A stretch of DNA of 64,000 nt from JAICMB01 sp963838885. Lineage in GTDB: Bacteria; Acidobacteriota; Terriglobia; Bryobacterales; Bryobacteraceae. Shown piece by piece: positions 35,946 through 44,126 of the stretch. Location of the stretch: NCBI GenBank assembly GCA_963838885.1, contig CAWITB010000039.1, positions 242,377 through 306,376 of the forward strand. Direction: 5' to 3'. Within the stretch, counting starts at the first letter, position 1; each line of letters begins with the position of its first letter. Position numbers and translations under genes: made by a program. The notes beneath the pieces were generated by a model that was given only the letters and a program-made list of their open reading frames with translations, made no database searches and was not told where the DNA came from.

Positions 35946-37915
35946 CCGTTATAGAGCCAGGCGGGGTAGCGCTCGCGCGGCGGCCCTTTCTTGCGTCCGA
36001 CGGCGTAGATGCCGTCGCCGCGAAGCTCCGTGCTCAGCTTGTAGCGATCGAGCAGGTGCAGGACCCACTCGTGCTCCGGCTTGGGCTGGTCTCGAAACGG
36101 ACCGGTTTCGAGCAGCAACGGCTCGAAGCCGCCGTCGAGAAGCAGGCGCCCGATCTCTTTCGGCGTGTACTCGCGGTTATGTCTGGCCTCCACCAGACCG
36201 GAATCGGACGGCTTGATGTAGGCCGCAAAGAATCCCGGATGATAGCCCTGCAGGATCGCCGAGATGGCGCGCAGCGATCCGATGTTCGGGGTGGTCAGGA
36301 CGAAATACCCGTCCGGCTTGAGGATGCGGTTCACTTCCCATACCAGGTGCATGGGATCCGCGGACAGATGTTCAATCAGCTCGCAGCAGAGCACCGTCGC
36401 GAAGTACTCGCCGTCATAAGGGAACCTGTCCTTCTCGGCGTCGAAGAGCTCGATGTCGCAATAGAATTCCTCGCCGTCAATCGATGTTTCGAGGCGATGG
36501 TCGACGCGCCCCAGCTCGCCGTAGTAGCAGGCGCGAACTTCGCCGTAGCCGAGCCGCGTCTTCAGCGCCGGCGTGATCTGCAAATACGACCCCATTTCGA
36601 GAATGCGATCGAGTTCGGAACCCGGGGGCGTAATCTCGAGCGTTTTCTGAAGGCGCGTTAAATGCGTATCGACATAGGTGCGGGAGCCGCCATTCGGAGC
36701 CCATGCCTGAATGTATTCCGGCTCGACGGGCGGCGCGGGCTGGATTGTGATGGGCTTCGTTTCCGCAGGCCGCGTTTCCGTGGGCTTCAGGGGGCGGCCG
36801 GAGACGATGGATTCGAGAAAAGCGACGTAGCGCTCCGCGACCGACGTCCAGTTGCATTCGCGTTCCACCCAGCGCCGCGCACGCTCGCCCAGATCCCGCC
36901 GCAGATCGGGGCGGCCGGCTAGCAGATTCAAATACTCGAAGAGGTAATCTTCTTCGGAGGCGTCCACGGGGGCCTTCAGGCAAACCTCGTCCGGAAGCTC
37001 GCAAAACGATCCGACATCGGACACAATCACGGCCTTGCCCAAGCCGAGGGAGCGCATCAGCGTGCCGGAATTTTCGCCCACGGTCGGATAACGCAGGTTC
37101 AGCACGATATCGCAGGCCGCTATGTATCCGACAAAATCCTCGATCGGCGTGAAACCCAGAACGCGAACGTTGGCGGAGAGTCCCAGCGACTGAATAATGG
37201 ATTCGAGCGGAAACTCGGGATGCGGCTCGCCGACAAGGATCATCTTCGCGCGCGGCTCGACGCGCAGCAGCCGGCGCAAAGCGCGCAGCGACTCGGCGAT
37301 ACGCTTATACGGCTTGAGAAACCCGAAAACGCCGATCAGCGGGGCGGTCTCTTCGACGCCAAGCTTCGAGCGGTAACCCAGCCCGTCGGCATCAGGGATC
37401 CAGGCGCCGTGCGGAATGCGCGCCAGGGGTCCGGCGAAACCGCTCCTGCGCAGCTCGCTCCCTACGCAATCGCTATGCACCACGGCGCCGCGCGAGCGAT
37501 CGGCGAGGCGGCGCAGCATGGGTAAGCCTTCGTAGTCCGGGCCGGTTTGCAGCGTGGCGACGCGCGTTCGCGCATGCTCCATGGCGTCCGCGCCGCCGTT
37601 GATCTCGACTTCGCGCAAATAGCCGTCCCAATCGCCGCGCTTGATGGTCATGTCGGCAATCAGGTGATGCAGATTGGCCTCGTGGATCGCCACTACTCCG
37701 GGATTCTCGATGGCGGCCTGATAGCAAAAATCGTGGTGAATATTATTGCCGATCTGGTACAAGGCGATGTCGTAATCGGCGGGAGTAAACCGCTCGGGGC
37801 GGCGCGCGAACGGCGTGACATCCGCGATTCGTTGCATCTCTTCGAGGAGCGCGGCGGAGTAATCGGCGATTCCGCTACGGGCTGGCGGAAGGGGCGAGAA
37901 AAACGCGATCTTCAC
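35942..37915 (-). CDS. GT4 glycosyltransferase fused to SAM-dependent methyltransferase
   Basis: A 657-residue bifunctional protein. Residues 1-390 form a GT-B glycosyltransferase of family 4 (FFSPLPPARSGIADYSAALL, VFGFLKPYKRIAESLRALRR, RYPTVGENSGTLMRSLGLGK). A Pro/Thr linker follows, and residues 450-640 form a class I methyltransferase (ILEMGSYLQITP, DGEYFATVLCCELIEHLSAD, EVNRILKPDGYFVLTTPN). The pairing suggests that a sugar is added and then capped by methylation, a known way to end O-antigen chains and mark them for ABC export; this agrees with the neighbouring Wzm-like permease. Four-base overlaps connect it to genes on both sides. Confidence 0.87.
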   Translation of the reverse strand: MKIAFFSPLPPARSGIADYSAALLEEMQRIADVTPFARRPERFTPADYDIALYQIGNNIHHDFCYQAAIENPGVVAIHEANLHHLIADMTIKRGDWDGYLREVEINGGADAMEHARTRVATLQTGPDYEGLPMLRRLADRSRGAVVHSDCVGSELRRSGFAGPLARIPHGAWIPDADGLGYRSKLGVEETAPLIGVFGFLKPYKRIAESLRALRRLLRVEPRAKMILVGEPHPEFPLESIIQSLGLSANVRVLGFTPIEDFVGYIAACDIVLNLRYPTVGENSGTLMRSLGLGKAVIVSDVGSFCELPDEVCLKAPVDASEEDYLFEYLNLLAGRPDLRRDLGERARRWVERECNWTSVAERYVAFLESIVSGRPLKPTETRPAETKPITIQPAPPVEPEYIQAWAPNGGSRTYVDTHLTRLQKTLEITPPGSELDRILEMGSYLQITPALKTRLGYGEVRACYYGELGRVDHRLETSIDGEEFYCDIELFDAEKDRFPYDGEYFATVLCCELIEHLSADPMHLVWEVNRILKPDGYFVLTTPNIGSLRAISAILQGYHPGFFAAYIKPSDSGLVEARHNREYTPKEIGRLLLDGGFEPLLLETGPFRDQPKPEHEWVLHLLDRYKLSTELRGDGIYAVGRKKGPPRERYPAWLYNG

Positions 37916-38616
37916 TTCACCAGTTCCATCGAGAAGGTCCCGACGGGAAGTGGTACGCGCACCAACGCGGGCGTACGGGCGGCATCTTTGAGAAAGTAGA
38001 CTTCGAAGTTGAGGTCCGATTGCGGGCCTTTCAAGGATGCGTCGATGCGATCCGCCTCGACCTGGGCATCGGCGACCTTGATCATTTGCGTTCCCGCGAA
38101 ATCGAGCCGGACTTCGTAGGGCGAGCCGAAATAGACGGGCTGGCGCGGCGCCAGACGTCCCAGCGCAAGCTCGCGGCGGGCGAAATACAGGAATGAGAGA
38201 GCATCCTTGGCGCAGGAAGACGTGGAGAGATCCGATTTGCCGCCGCCCTTAGTCTCGCGAGTGGCCGTTCCGTTCTCGGGGTCGAAGACGGTCTTTTCGT
38301 CCGCCTTTTTCTTGCCCTGCGAAACGTTCTTGTCGAACTCGATGGAGCAGAACTCGCCGGAGGCCTCGGAATGGAAACGATCGGCGACGGCGAATCCGGG
38401 GATTCCCGCGTCGAGCGAGAATTCGAAGTCGAAGCGCTCGGCGGATTTCGGGGTGGGCTTTACGCGCGCGCTTCGGAGCTGCGCTTCGCCGAGGCTCAAG
38501 CCGCTCGGCCAATTGATGGAGTAATGCAGCGATTCGCCGTCGAACGTGGGCGCGGAAGCCGGCGCGGCCATCACGGTCAAGCCGGCCAGGGCCGCGGGGA
38601 AAATCCAGAGATTCAT
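37912..38616 (-). CDS. DUF3108 exported protein
   Basis: A 234-residue protein with a signal peptide (MNLWIFPAALAGLTVMAAPA) and the DUF3108 pattern: GESLHYSINWPSGLSLGEAQL, then FHSEASGEFCSIEF and ALSFLYFARRELALG, with long amphipathic strands. DUF3108 proteins are periplasmic or outer-membrane associated and of unknown function. I start at ATG 38616; the open frame above it is out of character. The end overlaps the GT/methyltransferase start by ATGA, so it belongs to the polysaccharide operon. Confidence 0.82.
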   Translation of the reverse strand: MNLWIFPAALAGLTVMAAPASAPTFDGESLHYSINWPSGLSLGEAQLRSARVKPTPKSAERFDFEFSLDAGIPGFAVADRFHSEASGEFCSIEFDKNVSQGKKKADEKTVFDPENGTATRETKGGGKSDLSTSSCAKDALSFLYFARRELALGRLAPRQPVYFGSPYEVRLDFAGTQMIKVADAQVEADRIDASLKGPQSDLNFEVYFLKDAARTPALVRVPLPVGTFSMELVK

Positions 38617-38641
38617 GATCGTGGAATCATGGCCGTGATCA

Positions 38642-39793
38642 CTAACGCCGCAACGCCGCAGTGGAGCTGCCGGCGGGCGAGCGCATGGCCGCGCCCGCGA
38701 CTTCATAATAGACGTCCAGCGTTTGGCGCGCGGTACGGTCCCAATTGTAAATGCCGGCGCGCTGCACTCCAAGACGCTCCATGCGCGTACGCAGTTGCGC
38801 GTCGAGAAGAATGTCGCGCATGGCCCGCAGCATCTCGATATCCGAATTCGGATCGAACAGCAAGGCGGCGGAGTCGGCCACCTCCGGCATCGCCGCGGCG
38901 TTGGAGCACGCCACGGCGCGTCCGCAGGCCATGGCCTCGATGATGGGGAGCCCGAAGCCCTCGTACAAGGAGGGGTACACGAACATATCGCAGGCCCCGT
39001 AGAAGCGCGTGAGGTCTTCGTCCGAAACGAAGTTCATGAAATGGATGCGGCTGGCGATCTGCGAGGCCTTCGCGGCGGCGATCACTTGCTCCGACCGCCA
39101 GGCCGGCTTGCCCACGAATACCAGGTGCTGCGGCAGCTCCGGATACGTGCGCACCAATTCCTCGAAGACGCGGATCAGCGCGATATGATTTTTGCGGGGC
39201 TGCAGATCGCCAACGCTGAGAATGAATCGCGGCGGCACGGCGTAGCGGCTCTCAAGCCAGTGAGCGGCGGCCTCGCGCGCCAGAGGACGGAAAGCTCCCG
39301 ACACGCCGTTCGGCATCACCGTGATCCTCTCGTCGTCGAGCCCGTAAGCGCGCATGATGCAGCGCTTCGAGAACTCGCTGGGCGTGAGAATGCGCGCGGC
39401 TGTTTTGACGGTGCGGCGCACCGTGAAGCGCAACTGGGCCGACCGGAAGGGGGTGAAATACTCGGGAGATTCGAGGAAACTCACGTCGTGGACGCTGACC
39501 ACTACGGGCGTCCGGCACAGCACGGGCGCGGTGTATTGCACATGCAGCAGCGCGGGCCGGTCGACCGCCAAGCGCCGCGGCAAATCGAAGCCAAGCCGTT
39601 TCCAAGGGCTGTCCGCGACTATGCGCGTGGTAAAGCGTTGCGGCAGCTCCGCGATGGCGCTGGCCCGCGAGATGTAGGCGAAAAACTCCGCTTCCCGGTC
39701 GAGCCGCGCGAAACCATGGAGGAGATTCCTGATGTAGGTCTCGTTCCCGGTAAGTCTTTGGCCGATCGCGTGAGCATCAACGGAAAAGCGCAT
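38642..39793 (-). CDS. GT4 family glycosyltransferase
   Basis: A 383-residue retaining GT-B glycosyltransferase, likely mannosyl- or similar. MRFSVDAHAIGQRLTGNETY at the start, PRFILSVGDLQPRKNHIALI in the second domain, and the EX7E motif in YEGFGLPIIEAMACGRAV are typical. It would add one sugar to the growing glycan on the cytoplasmic side. ATG 39793 is chosen because the family start (MRFSVDAHAIG) begins there. It is followed 25 bp later by the DUF3108 gene. Confidence 0.9.
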   Translation of the reverse strand: MRFSVDAHAIGQRLTGNETYIRNLLHGFARLDREAEFFAYISRASAIAELPQRFTTRIVADSPWKRLGFDLPRRLAVDRPALLHVQYTAPVLCRTPVVVSVHDVSFLESPEYFTPFRSAQLRFTVRRTVKTAARILTPSEFSKRCIMRAYGLDDERITVMPNGVSGAFRPLAREAAAHWLESRYAVPPRFILSVGDLQPRKNHIALIRVFEELVRTYPELPQHLVFVGKPAWRSEQVIAAAKASQIASRIHFMNFVSDEDLTRFYGACDMFVYPSLYEGFGLPIIEAMACGRAVACSNAAAMPEVADSAALLFDPNSDIEMLRAMRDILLDAQLRTRMERLGVQRAGIYNWDRTARQTLDVYYEVAGAAMRSPAGSSTAALRR

Positions 39794-39825
39794 CACCAGT
39801 TCCAGTATAAGGGTTTGGCCGTCAG

Positions 39826-41031
39826 CTACTCTTGGCGGGAGCCGATCTCCTCGCGGAGCGTTTCCCAGGCTGAGTCCCACGTGTAACTGCGTTCATAAAG
39901 CCGCCGGCCTGCCTCCGCCAATTGCATCCGCGCTTCGGGGGCTTCCAGGAGAAATGCGACGGCTTCGGCGAATTCCAGTGGCGTCTCACAGACGAGCAGA
40001 TGCTCGCCGGCGTTGCACCTTAATCCCTCGGCCCCCAGGGGCGTGGAGATTACGGGAGTTCCGGCGGCCCAGGCTTCCAGGATCTTGAAACGCGTGCCGC
40101 TGCCGGAGAGCAGTGGTACAACCGCGATCTTGGCGCGGCCGAGCGTGGCGATGGCGTCCTCCATGGAACCTGTGACGAGGATTCGGCGGTCGCCGTTGAC
40201 AAGATTCCGAATGGCGCCGGGATTTTTTCCCGCGATATGCCATTCCACATCAGGGGCACGCTCTCGTACAAGCGGCCAGATCTTGTCGCGAAAATGCCGC
40301 ACGGCCGCGATGTTGGGCTGGTATTCGAGGTTGCCGGTAAATATGATGGCGTGCTCTTCATGGCGCGCGGGACGGTCGATCAACGGAATGGCATTGGGGT
40401 AGACGAAGGAGCGAGCCTCGGGAATGCGTGCTGCATCCTCTTCGGAGGCAACCATCACAGCGTCGAATTGCGGCAGCCATTTGCGCTCGAAGCGGCGGCA
40501 CGCTCGCGCAAATATGTCGAACGCCGGGCGGCGCAGCGGCCCCGAGGCGCAGGCGACGCGCCGGTGCCACGCGGATTCGATGTTGTGGGCGTCGAGGAAG
40601 ACGCGCCGAGCGCGCGGCCGGATTTGTTTCACGTAGGGGGCGCACCAGAGGTGTTCGAGGACGGCAAGATCGTAATGCTCGCGCGCGAGCGAGGACGCGA
40701 TCTGGCGCTCGAATCCGGAGAAGCGGTCGATCAGCGGCGGGCGGTTTCGCAGCAATCGCCAGGCGGCGCGCCAGTGCTTCGCTAGAGTCGATTTCGAATG
40801 CAACGGCAGCTCGATGAGCGCGATATTTCGGGCGCCGCCGGGGGGAAACGCGGGGCGGGGATCTGGCGATCCGCGCTCGGCAAAAACAACTACGTCCACG
40901 TCATACGATTGCGCCAGAAATTCCAGCACCGACGCGGAACGCAGCGCGCCGCCGCCCACCACCGGATAAGGGGCTTCGGGAGAAACGAACAGCGCCTTAG
41001 GACGAGCTTCGGAATCGCCGGGCTGCTTCAC
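39826..41031 (-). CDS. GT4 family glycosyltransferase (TuaH/WcaI style)
   Basis: A 401-residue GT-B enzyme. The opening KALFVSPEAPYPVVGGGALRS, the central VFLDAHNIESAWHRRVA, the domain-2 strand AIIFTGNLEYQPNIAAVRHF and GTRFKILEAWAAGTPVISTP are characteristic of the sugar transferases that use a HN(I/V)E loop. The acceptor is unknown. The start overlaps the end of the next glycosyltransferase gene upstream by 35 nt, so both are in one transcript. Confidence 0.88.
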   Translation of the reverse strand: MKQPGDSEARPKALFVSPEAPYPVVGGGALRSASVLEFLAQSYDVDVVVFAERGSPDPRPAFPPGGARNIALIELPLHSKSTLAKHWRAAWRLLRNRPPLIDRFSGFERQIASSLAREHYDLAVLEHLWCAPYVKQIRPRARRVFLDAHNIESAWHRRVACASGPLRRPAFDIFARACRRFERKWLPQFDAVMVASEEDAARIPEARSFVYPNAIPLIDRPARHEEHAIIFTGNLEYQPNIAAVRHFRDKIWPLVRERAPDVEWHIAGKNPGAIRNLVNGDRRILVTGSMEDAIATLGRAKIAVVPLLSGSGTRFKILEAWAAGTPVISTPLGAEGLRCNAGEHLLVCETPLEFAEAVAFLLEAPEARMQLAEAGRRLYERSYTWDSAWETLREEIGSRQE

Positions 41032-42082
41032 AATAGACCTCGCGCGTGCGCGCGGCTGTCCTTTTCCACGAGAATTGCGACGCTCGTTGCAGCCCTTTCG
41101 CTCGTAATTCGCATAGCCAGGGTGGATCCGCCGCGGCGGCGGCCAGCGCCTCCGTCCAGGCCCTCACATCGTTCGCTTCGAGCAATAATGCGGCCTCCCC
41201 CGCTGTTTCCGAGATCGCGGCGTCGCGGGATGCAATCACGGCCGCTCCGCATTGCATCGCTTCGAGCACCGGAAATCCGAACCCTTCGTAATGGCTCGGA
41301 TAGGCGCACGCGATGGCGCCGGAATACAAAGCCGGCAATTCGTCGTCTGGAACCGGACCGGTGATCTCGAGGCCCGGCTCGGGCGGCAATGCGGGAAAAT
41401 CCTCGCGCCTCCTGCCCACTAATTTTAGATCCACTTTTAAATGCGCGGCATGTCTGGCGCGAACTTCCCGCCAGCTATCGATGAGTAGGAGCAAATTCTT
41501 GCGCGGCTCTAAAGTTCCCACGTAGAGAAAATAATTGCGCGGCTTGCCGTTCGTCGGCACGGGGTGGAACGATGGGGGCACGGCGTGCGGAATGGCGACG
41601 ACGCGCTCCGGCCGCAGGTGGAATCGCTCGATCGCCGCGCGACGCACCGCTTCGCTAGGGGTGATGACCATGGTAGCCAGCCCGAGGCGCAGCAGCAGCG
41701 GCGTGCGCTTTCGAATGCGGTTCGCAGAGAAATGCCAACACGGGTCGAGCCAGGGCGAGAGATCGTGTACGGTCATTACGCTCGGACGCAGGGGAAGATA
41801 TGGCGCCGCAAAATCGGTCCCGTGAAAAACGTCGATCCGCAGGCGCGATAGTTCGCGCGGAAGTCCGTATAGCCACCAACGCCGTTCCGCGGCGTTGCGC
41901 GGTCCGCGGCCGCAACGCAGATTTCGAAATTCGGCGGCGGGATTGTCGAAATGCTGGTCCGAGAGCAGCCAAAAATCGTCCGCGGAAAAATTCTCGGCGA
42001 GCGCTCGCGCCAACTCCGCCGTGTAGCGCCGCACGCCGCCGGTCAAAACCGTCAAAGGCGTGGCGTCGAGGGCGACCCGCAC
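40997..42082 (-). CDS. GT4 family glycosyltransferase
   Basis: A 361-residue GT-B glycosyltransferase. MRVALDATPLTVLTGGVRRY, NYFLYVGTLEPRKNLLLLID and the EX7E motif in YEGFGFPVLEAMQCGAAVI are intact. It resembles mannosyltransferases of O-antigen synthesis, but the donor cannot be assigned. It is the first gene of the minus-strand polysaccharide run (this gene, two further GT4, DUF3108, GT4-methyltransferase, permease). The start lies 22 bp from the divergent glucose dehydrogenase, so the promoter of both must be in or near that gap. Confidence 0.9.
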   Translation of the reverse strand: MRVALDATPLTVLTGGVRRYTAELARALAENFSADDFWLLSDQHFDNPAAEFRNLRCGRGPRNAAERRWWLYGLPRELSRLRIDVFHGTDFAAPYLPLRPSVMTVHDLSPWLDPCWHFSANRIRKRTPLLLRLGLATMVITPSEAVRRAAIERFHLRPERVVAIPHAVPPSFHPVPTNGKPRNYFLYVGTLEPRKNLLLLIDSWREVRARHAAHLKVDLKLVGRRREDFPALPPEPGLEITGPVPDDELPALYSGAIACAYPSHYEGFGFPVLEAMQCGAAVIASRDAAISETAGEAALLLEANDVRAWTEALAAAAADPPWLCELRAKGLQRASQFSWKRTAARTREVYCEAARRFRSSS

Positions 42083-42104
42083 CCCCTAAGTGTATTCTGA
42101 GTTT

Positions 42105-43220
42105 ATGCGTGCTGTGGCCGTATTTCCCGGTGAACGTCAGGTCCGCGTGATCGATCATCCGGAACCGAAAATCGAATCGCCCACACAAGCGAAAATACGG
42201 ATGCTCAACGTCGGGATCTGCGGCACCGACAAAGAAATCGTCTCGTTTCAATACGGCGATCCGCCGCCGGGCTCCGATTATCTTGTCATCGGTCACGAAT
42301 CGTTGGGAGAGATTATCGAAACCGGACCCCAAGTGTCGAAGGTGAAACGCGGCGATCTGGTCGTCGCCACCGTGCGCCGGCCCTGTCCGCATCCGGAATG
42401 CATCGCGTGCCGCCAGGGCCGCCAGGATTTCTGTTACACCGGCGACTTCACCGAGCGCGGCATCAAACAGCGGCACGGCTATATGACCGAGCTGGTGGTG
42501 GAGGAGGAACAGTATCTCAATCCCGTGCCCGCGTCCTTGCGCGAGATTGCGGTGCTGGTCGAGCCGCTGACAATTGCCGAAAAGGCCATCGCGCAGCTTC
42601 GGGATATTCAAACCCGGCTGCCGTGGTGGCGTCTTGGGGATAAAGACGCGCCGGCCGAGCTGCTCTACAACGCCGTGGTGTTAGGCGCCGGCCCAGTCGG
42701 CCTGCTCGGCGCCATGGCTTTGACGGTCGCGGGGTTCAATGTGGCAGTCTACTCGCGCACGCAATCGCACGAGGACAAGGACGACATCGTCACGGCCATG
42801 GGAGCGAAATTCATCCCCGCCGAAACGCACACCGTGGAGCAGATGGCAAAGGCGGTCGGCCGCGTCGACCTGGTCTACGAAGCCGTTGGCGCATCGAGCC
42901 TGGCCTTTGAGGTAATCAAGCAACTGAGCCCCAACGCGGTTTTTATTTTCACCGGAGTCCCCGGCCGCAAAGGCCCCATTGAAGTCGACACGGATTTCAT
43001 CATGCGCGATATGGTGCTGAATAATCAGCTCCTATACGGAACGGTGAACGCGCCGCCTGAAAGCTTCGCGGCCGCGATCCGCGACATGGCGACGTTCGTC
43101 GAACGCTGGCCCGGCGCGGTAACGAAAATTATTACGGGACGCTTCCCGCTTGAAGATGCTCTGCAGCCTCTCACCGGCCAAACGGGCGGTATCAAGAACA
43201 TCATCACCATCGGACAATGA
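42105..43220 (+). CDS. zinc-dependent glucose 1-dehydrogenase-like MDR enzyme
   Basis: A 371-residue medium-chain dehydrogenase. Catalytic zinc ligands are in ICGTD and GHES, and a structural zinc site is CPHPECIACRQGRQDFC. The cofactor-binding strand VVLGAGPVGLLGAMAL and the C-terminal family region (IKNIITIG) match the archaeal-type glucose dehydrogenases of the Entner-Doudoroff route. NAD(P)+ with an aldose is the likely reaction. ATG 42105 is preferred over an in-frame ATG at 42090. It overlaps the cyclase gene by ATGA. Confidence 0.88.
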   Translation: MRAVAVFPGERQVRVIDHPEPKIESPTQAKIRMLNVGICGTDKEIVSFQYGDPPPGSDYLVIGHESLGEIIETGPQVSKVKRGDLVVATVRRPCPHPECIACRQGRQDFCYTGDFTERGIKQRHGYMTELVVEEEQYLNPVPASLREIAVLVEPLTIAEKAIAQLRDIQTRLPWWRLGDKDAPAELLYNAVVLGAGPVGLLGAMALTVAGFNVAVYSRTQSHEDKDDIVTAMGAKFIPAETHTVEQMAKAVGRVDLVYEAVGASSLAFEVIKQLSPNAVFIFTGVPGRKGPIEVDTDFIMRDMVLNNQLLYGTVNAPPESFAAAIRDMATFVERWPGAVTKIITGRFPLEDALQPLTGQTGGIKNIITIGQ

Positions 43221-43864
43221 GCGCCACGGCGAAAGAATGGATCGACGTTTCCGTGCCGCTCCACAACGGCATGGCGCACTGGCCCGGAGACGAGCCGTTC
43301 CAGCGCCACGAAACGCTGCGGATGGCGCAAGGCGACGAGTGCAACGTCTCGAAGATGACGTGTACGGTTCACATCGGCACGCATATGGATGCCCCGCGCC
43401 ATTTCATCGCCGATGGGGCGGGGATCGAGGCACTGCCGTTCGATGCCGTCATTGGACCCGCCCGCGTCATCGCAATTGCGGATCCCGAACTCATTCGCGT
43501 CTCCGAGATCGAGCCCTATAAGATCGCTTCGGGCGAGCGCATTCTGTTTCGCACCCGCAACTCGGAATTTGCGTGGAAGACCGGCTCCTTTGAGAAGCAG
43601 TTCGTTCACATCCCGCACGACACGGCGGAGTATCTCGCCTCCAGCGGCGTCCGTACCGTGGGCGTCGATTACCTTTCGGTCGGCGGCTTTGAAAGCGATG
43701 GTCCCGAGACTCATCGCGCTCTGCTCAAGGGCGGCGTTTGGATAATCGAAGGGCTCAACCTTGTGGGCATCGAAGCCGGAGATTACGAGCTGATTTGCCT
43801 GCCTTTGAAACTCGTGGATTCCGATGGAGCTCCCGCGAGGGTCGTGGTTCGTAAGCTGGCGTAA
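43217..43864 (+). CDS. cyclase/kynurenine formamidase family hydrolase
   Basis: A 215-residue metal-dependent hydrolase of the cyclase family. The metal site HIGTHMDAPRHF is intact near 53-64, and GVDYLSVGGFESDGPETHRALL and GLNLVGIEAGDYEL follow. The family includes kynurenine formamidase and several lactone- or amide-hydrolysing enzymes. Being coupled by ATGA to a glucose dehydrogenase, a role as an aldonolactone hydrolase is possible, but that is inference from context. Confidence 0.87.
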   Translation: MSATAKEWIDVSVPLHNGMAHWPGDEPFQRHETLRMAQGDECNVSKMTCTVHIGTHMDAPRHFIADGAGIEALPFDAVIGPARVIAIADPELIRVSEIEPYKIASGERILFRTRNSEFAWKTGSFEKQFVHIPHDTAEYLASSGVRTVGVDYLSVGGFESDGPETHRALLKGGVWIIEGLNLVGIEAGDYELICLPLKLVDSDGAPARVVVRKLA

Positions 43865-44024
43865 TAGGCCGATAGAAAATGCGGTCTATGTGTAGGAATT
43901 GCTACGCAGTTGTATGCCTTAGAAACCCAAGTTCTTCATCCTAAGCATGATCGGTTTTGGACAGAAGCGTGCTTTGGTTCGGGCAAGTGGATTTGCGAAG
44001 TTAACATCATGTAAGGCTAGGAGC

Positions 44025-44104
44025 ACCGGGGAGGAACCCCGGTCATCGGAGGAGGAAGACGTAACGCTTCGAACGCGGGGGGAACCCTCGCGTTCGCGGC
44101 GTTA
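44025..44104 (+). promoter_or_regulatory. structured 5' leader of the 2-oxoglutarate dehydrogenase gene
   Basis: Two hairpins lie in the 262-bp gap before the gene. The first is ACCGGGG-AGGAA-CCCCGGT (44025-44043), with GGA in its loop. The second is a long two-part stem: TAACGC (44062-44067) with GCGTTA (44099-44104), a 2x2 internal loop, then 12 bp (44070-44081 with 44085-44096, one G-T pair) closed by a 3-nt loop. There is no T-run, so these are not simple terminators. Repeated GGA motifs between and in the loops resemble sites for CsrA-type regulators, but no family is recognised. Confidence 0.55.
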
Positions 44105-44126
44105 GCGCTCTGACAAACCCGATATC

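Noticed and set aside
38723..39886. 387-codon plus-strand frame opposite a GT4 gene
   Set aside because: Composition is that of an antisense shadow (His/Arg/Gly-rich) and the minus-strand gene has all GT4 motifs.
41655..42611. 318-codon minus-strand frame across a GT4 gene and the glucose dehydrogenase
   Set aside because: It overlaps two well-supported genes and has no recognisable domain.
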